A DNA stretch of 45,888 nt from IMG/VR virus record IMGVR_UViG_3300025110_000029, positions 1 through 45,888 of that record; one strand, written 5' to 3'. Numbering within the stretch: the first letter of the stretch is position 1; each line of letters opens with the position of its first letter. Positions 16,992-26,191 of the stretch are shown in pieces. A model generated the notes under the pieces. That model was not told the origin of the DNA, searched no databases, and saw nothing but the letters and a program-made list of their open reading frames with translations. Made by a program: the position numbers and the translations under genes. Origin of the DNA: a virus.

Positions 16992-19532
16992 TTATTGTTG
17001 TTTGTTTCCATTGTTTTGACTGTTTGTTTCTCCCATTATAGCTGGTATTAAAAGAGGTGTTACTCCAAGAAGCTTTAATTCATTTTCTATAGCATTTGTT
17101 AAATTCTTAGTTAGAGTATTAAAATGTTTAAGAATTTTTTTCTTTTCAGGATTAGCTGTTAAAACTGCTTTCATGTCCTGCATATAATTATGTATGACTA
17201 AAGGTTTTTCTTTTGCTCCAAGCAGAATAGAGTTTTTTTCTACTTGTGAAAAAATCTTTTTATTTGATACCAGATCATCTAGCATACTTTTATACATAGT
17301 ACTAACTACCTTTCTAACCTCCTCCACATATTCTCTTCTACGCTGTGTTATATCTACAGTGTTTTTAAATTTATCAGTAACACCTACATCTACTATATTT
17401 ACATTTCCAGTTTTAGGATTAAATAGAAAATTATTTGGATTAATAAAATCAATGTCAGCGCCAGCTTTTTTTGATTTAGTTATACTAGATAATAAGTTTT
17501 GTACATTCTCAGGACTAAATCTAGCTAAATCCTCTGCACTCATAGTATTAATAGCTTTACCTTCCAGAAAAGGTTGCACTTCAAGATATAAATGATCAGC
17601 ATGAGTATTAGTATTTATTATATCAAATTTAGTTCCTTTGTAACTAGTTACATATTCTTGAGCGAATTGTCCTTCAGTAGCTACTACTTCATCCATCCAC
17701 CCTTCTATTGTTTGATTAAATTTACGTTTATTTCCTGTTATATACTTTCCTACCTCATTGACCTCTACAATATGGGTTGGAGTTCCTACATTAGATGGTG
17801 CTCCCTTTGAATGTAAAGACATAGTTTCTTTTGTCTTGAAATAGTCTCGATTTCTTCTAATGATCATATATTTCTTACCGCCTATCTCAACTTCTGCAAG
17901 ACCCTTATTGAAATAACCTGATTGTAGTGAATTATAATCTGTTTTTCTATTTTTTAAAAATACACCTAATAATGCATCTGGATCTTTAGCAAGCTGATCC
18001 ATAGTCATATTTTTTAATCCGCCCGATTCTTTAATTATCCTATTTGAATTAGTTATGAGATTTTTAGTCTCTTTAGGAAATCTCATATGATCTAACATAA
18101 GCTTGTCTACATAATATGTTGCCATAGTTTTATCTTTACCTGCTTGCACCATATTTATTGTCTCTCCAGTAGTAGTAGTTATATAATTAGGTTTATAAGT
18201 TTCCATAAGGACATTGTAATCACCATGGCTATGTCGTATCTGAGATATACCAGAATCATGAACCATTGGTCCTCCATAAGTTGTATTAGGAGGATCCAAC
18301 GTTTTACCTGCTTTAACTTTAAGTTCATTTACAAGTTTCATAATCTTATTTTCAAGTTTTGGAAGTATCCCTTCTTTCCATTTCGTATGTTCTCCCATAT
18401 ACACCCCTACCCCATCACTTGTATGTTGTCCATGAGGTATAGTAATGCGTTCTCCTATTAATTTCTTCTTCGCCCATTTCTTTAGGTCAAGAAATTTATT
18501 CATCACAGCAGGACCAGCTTTTAATTCTTTTAACATCTGAGGAACTCCTAAGAAATCTATAGTATTCCAAAATGTATTATCTAACGCTGTTACCCAAGAG
18601 TCTGGATTATTCATATCTACCTCTGACCAAGAATTAATTGTGTTAGGTAAAGACATTATACCATGTGTAATAAATCCTGCATTTAGAGTATTAGTACCAG
18701 TTAGTCCAGGAACACCAAATCGTGTTGCATTCATACTATTCCCTAAATACTTAACTCCTGTACCAACACTTTGTCCTACCGTTGATTCTGCTGCCATTGG
18801 TAAAAGAGTTGGTGCGGCATATACTGCTGCAGGTATCATTCCTAGCTGCAGGAATTTTTCATCCCATCCTTCGTCTTTATATTTTTGATAATTAAAACCT
18901 AACATATTCATTTTCATTATCTCTCTATCGGTAGGCGTATTTGTATTACCTACTCCTGTAAATGCGTGACAACTCATACAACTAAATTGATCATCTTTAC
19001 TTACAAAACTTACTGGTGGAATAACTTCATTTGGAATATCTTTATTTATATACGCTTGATACCTATTCCAGAATTCTTCGTTAGTCAGTTCTTCAGGCTT
19101 GTCAGTTGTTATTTTAGGAGCGTCAGAAGGTTTTTCTACAATTGAAGATGGGTCAATTTGTGGAGTTTCATAAATATTCTGACCACCAAAAGGATTTGGT
19201 GATTTTAAACTACCGCCATCGTTAACATTGTTAACCCAATCTGCGTCATCTGTAAGATCATCTTCAAATAAATTGTCAGAAGTATTAAGATTTAAATTTA
19301 ATTTACCAAACTCGTTATTAAAATTTTTTTGATTCGAAGTAAACTCTTGAAATTGTTTACTATTAACAAAGTCACTAATTTCGTCAATAGTTGTTGTTGC
19401 CGGTACTACTTCTTTTTTCTTTTTAGGAATAAATTTAGGAACATCATTAGTATTGAGAGTTATCTCATTACCCTCCATATCTGTAGGATATATAGGTTGT
19501 TGATACTTTCTAGTACTTTTAATTCTAGTCAT
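16992..19532 (-). CDS. Large virion-module protein (846 aa) with kinase-like segment; possible ejection protein
   Basis: Residues 1-180 look disordered. Near residues 184-188 there is a CMSCH sequence, the CxxCH pattern used for covalent haem or zinc binding. About residues 215-240 form a hydrophobic stretch (MIPAAVYAAPTLLPMAAE) that could cross a membrane. From about 480 to 720 the order of elements recalls a protein-kinase/phosphotransferase fold: a G-poor N-lobe with IGGKKYMIIRRNRD, an EVQPFLEGK hinge-like strand, then DIDFINPNNFLFNPKTGNV and NIVDVG, resembling a catalytic HxD...N loop and a DFG loop. It is located between portal and capsid genes, where internal or ejected proteins are common. 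Function is unproven; the kinase resemblance is weak and the lysine and glycine loop are not obvious. Confidence 0.6.
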   Translation of the reverse strand: MTRIKSTRKYQQPIYPTDMEGNEITLNTNDVPKFIPKKKKEVVPATTTIDEISDFVNSKQFQEFTSNQKNFNNEFGKLNLNLNTSDNLFEDDLTDDADWVNNVNDGGSLKSPNPFGGQNIYETPQIDPSSIVEKPSDAPKITTDKPEELTNEEFWNRYQAYINKDIPNEVIPPVSFVSKDDQFSCMSCHAFTGVGNTNTPTDREIMKMNMLGFNYQKYKDEGWDEKFLQLGMIPAAVYAAPTLLPMAAESTVGQSVGTGVKYLGNSMNATRFGVPGLTGTNTLNAGFITHGIMSLPNTINSWSEVDMNNPDSWVTALDNTFWNTIDFLGVPQMLKELKAGPAVMNKFLDLKKWAKKKLIGERITIPHGQHTSDGVGVYMGEHTKWKEGILPKLENKIMKLVNELKVKAGKTLDPPNTTYGGPMVHDSGISQIRHSHGDYNVLMETYKPNYITTTTGETINMVQAGKDKTMATYYVDKLMLDHMRFPKETKNLITNSNRIIKESGGLKNMTMDQLAKDPDALLGVFLKNRKTDYNSLQSGYFNKGLAEVEIGGKKYMIIRRNRDYFKTKETMSLHSKGAPSNVGTPTHIVEVNEVGKYITGNKRKFNQTIEGWMDEVVATEGQFAQEYVTSYKGTKFDIINTNTHADHLYLEVQPFLEGKAINTMSAEDLARFSPENVQNLLSSITKSKKAGADIDFINPNNFLFNPKTGNVNIVDVGVTDKFKNTVDITQRRREYVEEVRKVVSTMYKSMLDDLVSNKKIFSQVEKNSILLGAKEKPLVIHNYMQDMKAVLTANPEKKKILKHFNTLTKNLTNAIENELKLLGVTPLLIPAIMGETNSQNNGNKQQ

Positions 19533-19884
19533 TCTTAAACCAATTATTTATACTTGGCTGTTTATATGTAGCCGGAGTTTCTATAACTTTACCAACTTCA
19601 CTTCCCATAGGTAAATTATTTATACCTGGAGGTACAGACCTATATGATTGTACAAGATCTCCCTGACTATTTTGTTTAGTAATATTTAGGTTGTGTGACA
19701 TATTTTTAGTAGTAAAATCACCAGACGAATTATTAAATGTCATACCAGTATTTTGATCAGAATTGCTTAGACCTATACTTTTTTCTTCTGGAGTATTTGC
19801 CTGCTCCATATCTAAACGTAATACTTCTGTATAACTTTGTCTACTCGCAATTGCATGCTTTAAAAGGTCCATTTCTCTACTCAT
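19525..19884 (-). CDS. Hypothetical small virion-module protein, 119 aa
   Basis: Hydrophilic and rich in N, S, T and Q, with little predicted structure beyond the N-terminal helix (MSREMDLLKHAIASRQSYTE). It overlaps the next gene by 8 bases and shares a base with the stop of the preceding one. It may be an unstructured internal or assembly protein. No family is recognised. Confidence 0.5.
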   Translation of the reverse strand: MSREMDLLKHAIASRQSYTEVLRLDMEQANTPEEKSIGLSNSDQNTGMTFNNSSGDFTTKNMSHNLNITKQNSQGDLVQSYRSVPPGINNLPMGSEVGKVIETPATYKQPSINNWFKND

Positions 19885-20321
19885 TATACTACGCAGATTA
19901 CTTTATGAGTTCCAGTTTTATTAACCAGTTGTTGTGTATACAATTCTCCTGCAGTTAAGCTTTTATTAGTAGTTGGTAAACTTGCTGCCCCTCCTGGTCC
20001 AAGAGCTTTAGCTGACATTGCAAAACTTAGTTGAGCAGGTACTTGAGCTAAAGTAATAAAATTTGCAATATCTGCTTGACTTACCGGATCGTCATCAGTG
20101 GGATTTGTAATATTTTTAACAAACATATGTAGGAATGCTCTAAGTTTTAAAGCTGTAATTCCACCATCTCTTGTTTCAAATAATTGTTCCACCATGTCAA
20201 GTAATTCTGCTCTACTTCTTTTTTCAATTTCCTCAACATTTACTTTTGTAAGAGTCTTTTTTTCTACTAAGTTTTTATACTCAGTTTTTACATCTGAATC
20301 TTTATAATCGTTTTTTGCCAT
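19884..20321 (-). CDS. Hypothetical virion-module protein, 145 aa
   Basis: The N-terminal half is helical and charged (NVEEIEKRSRAELLDMVEQL). The centre contains a conserved-looking LKLRAFLHMFVKNITNPTDD, and the C-terminus is glycine/alanine-rich (AKALGPGGAASLPTTNKSL). It lies between the portal and the probable ejection protein. I do not recognise it. Its size and location suit a head-associated or portal-associated factor. Confidence 0.5.
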   Translation of the reverse strand: MAKNDYKDSDVKTEYKNLVEKKTLTKVNVEEIEKRSRAELLDMVEQLFETRDGGITALKLRAFLHMFVKNITNPTDDDPVSQADIANFITLAQVPAQLSFAMSAKALGPGGAASLPTTNKSLTAGELYTQQLVNKTGTHKVICVV

Positions 20322-20332
20322 ATTATATTATT

Positions 20333-20425
20333 TTAACACCCAAAATCATTACCAAAATCAACCGCAAAATGACACGAACTGTTTGGTTGAGATTCTATAG
20401 TTGCTATTCCTACTGTTAAACTCAT
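20333..20425 (-). CDS. Very small ORF (30 aa) between coupled virion genes
   Basis: Encodes a 30-residue peptide starting MSLTVGIATIESQPNSSC and ending VDFGNDFGC. Its ATG overlaps the stop of the upstream gene (ATGA), the same coupling used by neighbouring genes, and it fills an otherwise unexplained 100-base gap. There is no family match, and expression is uncertain. Confidence 0.35.
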   Translation of the reverse strand: MSLTVGIATIESQPNSSCHFAVDFGNDFGC

Positions 20426-20712
20426 TTTTTATATCCTATTACTTTACCACTTGTTATTGCAATTGAAGCAAACTTTCCATATATTGTAACTCCTTTAGGA
20501 ATCTGAAAATCCACAATGCCTGTAATAAATGACATATCACACTCTGACACATCTACATCAGCGTCTGCTAATGCTGTTATTGCATAGAACGGTCCAGCTA
20601 CAGCAGCTGTTGGTGAAATTAACACTGATTCTGTTGGTTCTACTGTTTTATCTAAAGCTGAGTTCAGCTCTACTAATAATCTTTCGGTATCTGTTCTTGC
20701 TATAAATGTCAT
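20422..20712 (-). CDS. Small structural protein, paralogue of the gene at 1400-1804
   Basis: 96 aa. The key stretch GPFYAITALADADVDVSECD, followed by PKGVTIYGKFASI and a terminal VIGYKK, mirrors the 134-aa protein at 1400-1804. The fold is likely a compact beta domain. Its start shares one base with the stop of the portal gene. A capsid decoration or neck role is possible; direct evidence is absent. Confidence 0.6.
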   Translation of the reverse strand: MTFIARTDTERLLVELNSALDKTVEPTESVLISPTAAVAGPFYAITALADADVDVSECDMSFITGIVDFQIPKGVTIYGKFASIAITSGKVIGYKK

Positions 20713-23048
20713 TATTCTCCTGTATTATTTGGTTTTTCTTTTGCTATTTTTTCATTACTTGCTCTATCAGCTTCTGCACTTCTCTCATCTTTAGAGGCTT
20801 TCATAAACTCTGTTCTTTCTTTACTAGCAGTAGCTTCTTTATTCTCTGATATTTTTTCTTTATCTGTTCTATCTTTGATATGCGTAGTTTCTATATCAGT
20901 AGACATTTTTCTAGTCTCTGTATTATCTTTCATTCTAGCGATTTGTAAATCAGTCTGTGCATTAAGTTCTGCAATTTCTAATTTATTCTCTCTGTCTTTA
21001 TCGTTTTGAACATTCTCATTTTGCATTTTAACTTGCTCAGCTTGTAATTTAGCTTGCTCCATTTGTTGTTGAGCTTGTTGTTGTTGTTGAGCTAATTCTT
21101 GTAAAGACTCTTCAGCATCTCTAATTTTATCTTTAAGTTGTGTGAACGATTGAGTGTCTATCATATCTGCTACAGTAGAAGCAGGAACTCCATTTTGAAT
21201 CATAGATTGCGCTAATCCTTCTACTTTTTGTAATTTTTCTAATTCTGATCCAGAAGCTGAAACAAATATACCATAATTAGCTTCTGCGTGTGATACTGGC
21301 TCTGCAGCTAAATAATCCATAGTTCCGTCAGGCATAACATACATAGTTTTCTTTCCAGTTAACCAAGCTTCTTTAGAATAATCTAAAAGTGCTTGTAAAT
21401 CTCTTTGCTCCATTCGTGCAAATTTTCTAAATATATCTTCTGTGATATGAGAAGACTGTACTATAGATTGCTGAGAAGACGCTTTACCTTCATATTGCCC
21501 CACTTGTCCTTGTCGTTGTCTGTTAACTCCTGATAATTTTTCCCACTCTTCCATGATAGATTGTAATAAAACTATATATTGTTCTATAGTCTTAATCGAC
21601 ATGTCCATAACAGATTGATGTTGAGGATTTAGTTGTATACCTTCTTTGTTATAATCAACCCAAGCGATACCTGTACCTTCTACAAAATACATAAATTTAT
21701 CCATATCCCACTTCTTAGGGATCATATTAATATCAAATTGAGCTATAATATCTTTACTTCTAGCAATTGCAAGCTCTAATCTATATTTATATATATTATA
21801 ATTTAATTGGTACGGAATACCAAGAGACACCATAGATACATTATCTGAATTTGTATCTGAATATCTTATACCATTTATAGGTAACTTACATTTAGCTGGA
21901 TTATCTATAGTACCTCGTTGATTAGCTATCGGTCTAATATTAATAAAAATATCTTCATCTATACGGGTACCTTCCCATACTTCATTAACCCATAACCATT
22001 CTAACTTTGCCCCTAATTCTTTCATTTCATCAGGAAGTACAAATCCATCATCTACCTGCATTTCTTCAACAGACCCTGTCATAGGATCCATAAATGTTAA
22101 AAATCCTAAACGTTTTCTAGATTTCCAATATACTGTAATTACTTCTATTAGATTTCCTCTCGTATTATTATTTGGATTAGTTTTTACAGATCCTGCTAGC
22201 CATCCGTCTAATATATTTTGTTCTGGACTTTCTAATTTATCTATGTTTGCAGGAGTTAACTCGTTGTGGTAGTGATCTATAATAGTTGAAGCATGTACAT
22301 ACTTTCTAACTAGTGCCCAATCTCCTTCTTCTACAAAATCTAAATCTGGATCTAAATCAAAATCTACATCTGTAGGGTTTAATATTTCATAGTAAGGCTC
22401 TCCATTTCTGACTCCTCTATGTGTATAAGCTTCTCCAGATACTAAAAAATGGAACCAAGCTTTTTGTAACTTGTGGTGTACTTCCTGCTCCATCATTATA
22501 TAATTCATAGAGTGCTGTCCAACAATGGCTCTTTGATCTACATAAGATCTTTCAAACATTTCTTCTATCCGTTCAGGCATTTCCACGTCTTGTGTTGGAA
22601 TACCTGTTTCCATACCATCTTTATTTAACTCATTTATAATTCTTTGCTTTAAACTTTCAAGAATTAATTTATTTTTTTCTTCCTCTTTAATTGATACAGC
22701 ATCTGAATTAGTAACAGATACAGTATAATTAAAAGGTCTTTTAGCTTTTTCACCTAATAATAAATCAATTATAGGTTTTATTATAGGATAATTACGCATC
22801 TTAGACGGAAAATTATTACGAGTTTTTCCATAAGGTTTTAAAACATACTCATAATCTTGATCCATTATATCTCCATTATAAAAATCATAGAGTCTTAATA
22901 AATCATTTTTTCTTCCATTTCCGCTGTGACCACCACCGTGCCCTACATTAGAAATATTGATATAAGCTTTAACACAGTCTTCCCTCCATTCCTTGTTTTT
23001 TTTCTTAATTGGAAGTTTTTGTCTAGGTATTTCTTTGTATGTTCCCAT
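20712..23048 (-). CDS. Portal protein
   Basis: 778 aa from the ATG at 23048 (MGTYKEIPRQ). An earlier ATG at 23066 lies inside the TATATTTG promoter box and is unlikely to be used. The sequence has features of large podovirus portals: an N-terminal wing region with LLRLYDFYNGDIMDQDY, a long mixed core with WLWVNEVWEGTRIDEDIF and SGVNRQRQGQVGQYEGKASS, and a C-terminal glutamine-rich coiled coil (about residues 650-780) with QQQQQAQQQMEQAKLQAEQ. The portal forms the dodecameric DNA gate at one capsid vertex. It sits directly downstream of the terminase, the usual order. Confidence 0.85.
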   Translation of the reverse strand: MGTYKEIPRQKLPIKKKNKEWREDCVKAYINISNVGHGGGHSGNGRKNDLLRLYDFYNGDIMDQDYEYVLKPYGKTRNNFPSKMRNYPIIKPIIDLLLGEKAKRPFNYTVSVTNSDAVSIKEEEKNKLILESLKQRIINELNKDGMETGIPTQDVEMPERIEEMFERSYVDQRAIVGQHSMNYIMMEQEVHHKLQKAWFHFLVSGEAYTHRGVRNGEPYYEILNPTDVDFDLDPDLDFVEEGDWALVRKYVHASTIIDHYHNELTPANIDKLESPEQNILDGWLAGSVKTNPNNNTRGNLIEVITVYWKSRKRLGFLTFMDPMTGSVEEMQVDDGFVLPDEMKELGAKLEWLWVNEVWEGTRIDEDIFINIRPIANQRGTIDNPAKCKLPINGIRYSDTNSDNVSMVSLGIPYQLNYNIYKYRLELAIARSKDIIAQFDINMIPKKWDMDKFMYFVEGTGIAWVDYNKEGIQLNPQHQSVMDMSIKTIEQYIVLLQSIMEEWEKLSGVNRQRQGQVGQYEGKASSQQSIVQSSHITEDIFRKFARMEQRDLQALLDYSKEAWLTGKKTMYVMPDGTMDYLAAEPVSHAEANYGIFVSASGSELEKLQKVEGLAQSMIQNGVPASTVADMIDTQSFTQLKDKIRDAEESLQELAQQQQQAQQQMEQAKLQAEQVKMQNENVQNDKDRENKLEIAELNAQTDLQIARMKDNTETRKMSTDIETTHIKDRTDKEKISENKEATASKERTEFMKASKDERSAEADRASNEKIAKEKPNNTGE

Positions 23049-23055
23049 AATCTTG

Positions 23056-23063
23056 CAAATATA
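23056..23063 (-). promoter_or_regulatory. TAnnTTTGC promoter box upstream of portal
   Basis: TATATTTGC on the minus strand, then CAAGATT and the ATG at 23048. It matches the Bacteroidota -7 element. The -33 region is weak (no TTG at the right distance). The spacing to ATG is the same 7 bases as at the scaffold-like gene, implying a nearly leaderless mRNA and supporting the shorter portal start. Confidence 0.45.
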
Positions 23064-23127
23064 CACATTTTATTAAAGTATAATACACGTATATATTATT
23101 TATATATATACTTTATTACTATACCAC

Positions 23128-25107
23128 TTATTTATACATATTGTCAAACCAAATATTGGCGGAATTGTCTTCTAAGATGTCTTTTACCTCTGTATTATAC
23201 AATTCTCTCGTGTGATACATTCCTATCATTAACGCCATAACTCGGTCAAAGTTACCTTTATGATTAAACTTCATTAACTCTGTTAATAAAGCTGGATCAT
23301 AAATCTTATGTAAATTTAATAACTGATCACCATTTTCATCTTTACTTCTTACAGTATTTAACCAATCTCTTATATATAATTCACCTTGTCTTTTTCTTTG
23401 TTCTGTCATATGCATTCCATACTGTCTTTTTACAGTTCTGGATTGTAATTCTTTTTTGTCTAACATTTCAAACTCCTCTTGAAGTTTATGTAACTTTCTA
23501 TATCTCTTAGCGTAGGCTATAATCTCCCCTCGATCATTCTCAAATCCTATCTTACATCCATAATAGTCAGCTAATAAGAATAAGTTTCTATTATATTCAT
23601 CAGAGCTCATAGGCCTTCCTACATAAGATGCTACAATAAAATCATCAGGCCTTGATAAATTATTAGGCCTTTTAATTACATAAGCAGCTCCTAATGATGT
23701 GGAATCTGCAGCTTGACTTTGTCCGTACGGGTCATGACATAATACATACAGATTATGTGGTACTTGTTGTTTCTCATTTTTATAAGGTGACTCGTATATA
23801 ACTATAGTACCTGTGTTATCATCCTCTCTTCTATGTGGGTATCTTAATATAGGTTTAGCCGTAGGACTAGGCCTAAAAGTAACTTTACCTTTAGAATCAT
23901 GATATAAATCACCTGCAGTACCTACAGAATGTAAATTATTAGCTCTTATTTTATTATATTGCTCCTGCAATGAGGCTACGTCAAATAAATTAGCCGTAAC
24001 TTGTAATGTTGCTTCTGCTGGGGAGAAAGGATGCTCTGCGATGTATTGGTCTAATGATTTGGCATCTGCTGCTCCTTTCTTTTTATCCCTAGCAGTTTCT
24101 TCATAAGCAGTGGCTCTTTCCTTTTGTGAATTACCTTGATCATCTATAAAACCGTCTAAATTAGTATATATTGGAATAAAATACCCACATGTAGTTCCCA
24201 TAGAACCTTCATCCCATACATTTTCATAAGCCATACAATCATAAGCTTCAGGATTATAAAATATTTCTTCCATGGCCTCAAAATCTGCTCCTTCAGTACC
24301 GCCCGTTCCGAACGCTACCATCAGTCCCAGAGTCTTGCTACCCTGACGCATGGTAGGCATAGTCACCTCCCACGCTTTCAGGAGGCCAGGGAATGAACCA
24401 GCTTCCTCAAAGAAAACAAGTTCTCCTGCTTTACCCCTCACTTTATCTGGTGCATCTTTTAATGAAACTCCAATAATTTGGGACTTTGTCCCCATTTCAA
24501 TATCTACTCCGTTGATTTTCTTCTTATAACCAGACATTTTACTCATCTCTCTGTCTCGTAAACGTGGTTGAGCCCATGCTGTGTGATCATCTACAAAAGA
24601 TAAGAAATCCCATGCTTTTGACAATAATCCATCTCCAATTAAGTATTCTTTTTGTGCAGCAAATACAAAGTTCTTAGAATTACGTACAAAAAAATAGTTA
24701 CGAGCAAGCATAGATCCCGCTTTATATGAGTATCCCTTACGTCTTGCCTTTAAAACAATCATATGTTTGTTATCCGCCCTAGCTTGATCTATCTGATTAA
24801 AATAATCCCAATCACCATCATAGAATCTAGGAAATGTACGCTCACGTTTAGATTGTGTAGTGCCATCTGGAAGTATCTCATCTATAGCTCTATCTATAGG
24901 GCAATAGTTTAAATAAAAGTAGTGGAAACCAGTAACATGTAGTTCGTCATCAGTTCCTTTATCAGCAGTATAGCCGTATAAACAACGATCACGCTCTTCG
25001 TCCCAAAATTCATAGTAATCTTTAGTTCCAGGTAGAGATCTAGTATACGCACCAGTCTCAAGGAAATTTATAGCGGCAGGCCGTACTCTGTTTGTATTAT
25101 TTAGCAT
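23128..25107 (-). CDS. terL: Terminase large subunit (ATPase and nuclease)
   Basis: 659 aa. The packaging motor couples ATP hydrolysis to DNA translocation into the capsid and cuts the concatemer. The ATPase domain shows a Walker A-like ARRKGYSYKA (residues 121-130), a Walker B strand ending LVFFEEAG (230-237, catalytic Glu about 235) and a coupling motif FGTGG (266-270). The nuclease domain has acidic residues in LCHDPYGQ (D459) and FENDRGE (E523, D525). The ATPase lacks the classical GKS/T signature, a known deviation among terminases. It overlaps the upstream acidic gene by 11 bases and is followed 61 bases later by the portal promoter. Confidence 0.9.
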   Translation of the reverse strand: MLNNTNRVRPAAINFLETGAYTRSLPGTKDYYEFWDEERDRCLYGYTADKGTDDELHVTGFHYFYLNYCPIDRAIDEILPDGTTQSKRERTFPRFYDGDWDYFNQIDQARADNKHMIVLKARRKGYSYKAGSMLARNYFFVRNSKNFVFAAQKEYLIGDGLLSKAWDFLSFVDDHTAWAQPRLRDREMSKMSGYKKKINGVDIEMGTKSQIIGVSLKDAPDKVRGKAGELVFFEEAGSFPGLLKAWEVTMPTMRQGSKTLGLMVAFGTGGTEGADFEAMEEIFYNPEAYDCMAYENVWDEGSMGTTCGYFIPIYTNLDGFIDDQGNSQKERATAYEETARDKKKGAADAKSLDQYIAEHPFSPAEATLQVTANLFDVASLQEQYNKIRANNLHSVGTAGDLYHDSKGKVTFRPSPTAKPILRYPHRREDDNTGTIVIYESPYKNEKQQVPHNLYVLCHDPYGQSQAADSTSLGAAYVIKRPNNLSRPDDFIVASYVGRPMSSDEYNRNLFLLADYYGCKIGFENDRGEIIAYAKRYRKLHKLQEEFEMLDKKELQSRTVKRQYGMHMTEQRKRQGELYIRDWLNTVRSKDENGDQLLNLHKIYDPALLTELMKFNHKGNFDRVMALMIGMYHTRELYNTEVKDILEDNSANIWFDNMYK

Positions 25108-25366
25108 CTGTTTTACACTTAACTAGTTCTGCACACATTTCGTATTCTTCCAAAAGGGAAAAATGCTCTATAACTAAATCAATTTCATCGTTAGATATAT
25201 CCTCATGTAAGAAAGGATTAAATGGTAACGGAAACTCTCTTAATTCTTCTTCGTCTTCATCCTCTAACTCTATAAACACTTCGTCAATACTGACCTTTTT
25301 AGTTATTACATTGTATGCATTTATCATAGCCTCATTGTAAAGTTCAAGATCTTCCATAAAGTCCAT
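25097..25366 (-). CDS. Small acidic protein upstream of terminase, 89 aa
   Basis: Strongly acidic, with a run of D/E residues in the middle (FIELEDEDEEELREFPLP) flanked by helices. It overlaps terL by 11 bases and is coupled by one base to the preceding gene. Small acidic proteins in this position can regulate packaging or mimic DNA, but nothing here proves a role. Confidence 0.55.
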   Translation of the reverse strand: MDFMEDLELYNEAMINAYNVITKKVSIDEVFIELEDEDEEELREFPLPFNPFLHEDISNDEIDLVIEHFSLLEEYEMCAELVKCKTDAK

Positions 25367-25890
25367 TATGCATTATATTTATTTGTTTCTACTCCTCCCC
25401 TATTCATATTAGCGGCTTGTTCTTCTCTTTTCACTATCTCTTCTAACCTTGTTAATCCATCTACTACTTTACCCATCTTCTCTAAGTTATTTATCAGATC
25501 CTTAGCAGCATAGATAGGTTTTCCTCTATCATCCATTGCATGTAGATCTACAAATCTAAAATATTTTTCTAACTTAACAATGGATTCTCGTGCTGCTTTT
25601 AATAATCTTACAGCTGAGGTTTCTATTAATTTTTCATATTTATCACATCCAGCTAATACTTTAGGTGAAGGTTTCCACTTTTTATCTGTTCCAAATATAC
25701 TAATTTTTACCTCTTCTATACGTTGTTCCCACTCATACACAGCATAAGGAGATCTATGATCTATCATAAAATATATAAAAGCTAATTCTGTACTCTTTAA
25801 GTCCTTGAATTCCAGTATAGTACGCGCATACGGACTTGCATGCACATTATTACCATCTTTTATATAGAGTAAATCATCTAAAAGTTTCAT
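25366..25890 (-). CDS. Candidate terminase small subunit, 174 aa
   Basis: Mostly helical, with a conserved-looking central segment (FMIDHRSPYAVYEWEQRIEE) and a C-terminal helical region (NNLEKMGKVVDGLTRLEEIV) suited to oligomerisation. Length and position, two genes before terL, fit a small terminase subunit that recognises packaging-site DNA. I do not see a clear helix-turn-helix, so the assignment is by context only. It overlaps the previous gene by 17 bases. Confidence 0.5.
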   Translation of the reverse strand: MKLLDDLLYIKDGNNVHASPYARTILEFKDLKSTELAFIYFMIDHRSPYAVYEWEQRIEEVKISIFGTDKKWKPSPKVLAGCDKYEKLIETSAVRLLKAARESIVKLEKYFRFVDLHAMDDRGKPIYAAKDLINNLEKMGKVVDGLTRLEEIVKREEQAANMNRGGVETNKYNA

Positions 25891-26080
25891 AGTTTTTTTC
25901 TAATATCTTTAATAATTTCTTATCTGTATACATCTTTTTAGCTCCTTTTATCTGACTATACTCATCTGGATTAAAGATCATTTTAACTTTTGTTAATTTT
26001 CCAGAAGCGTCCTGTGTTATTGTCCATCGTCTCCCTCTAATAGATCTTTTTAAACTCTTTAACTGTGTTCTTAAACTCAT
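25874..26080 (-). CDS. Small basic protein, 68 aa
   Basis: Begins MSLRTQLKSLKRSIRGRRWT and is very rich in lysine and arginine, so nucleic-acid binding is plausible. The second half (IKGAKKMYTDKKLLKILEKN) is helical. It overlaps the downstream gene by 17 bases. No family is recognised. The 110-base gap before it (26081-26191) holds no gene that I can support. Confidence 0.5.
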   Translation of the reverse strand: MSLRTQLKSLKRSIRGRRWTITQDASGKLTKVKMIFNPDEYSQIKGAKKMYTDKKLLKILEKNYETFR

Positions 26081-26191
26081 AATGTAAATTTTTTATGGGT
26101 GTTACCCGTTCTTAAACATAAATAATCTTGTTCTGTTGTATATACCCTTCTTCTACAATCTTTATTGTGAAACCCACAATAATGTAAGAAT

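Noticed and set aside
23048-23066. Upstream ATG adding six residues to the portal protein
   Set aside because: It lies inside the TATATTTG promoter box, so it would not be on the main transcript from that promoter.
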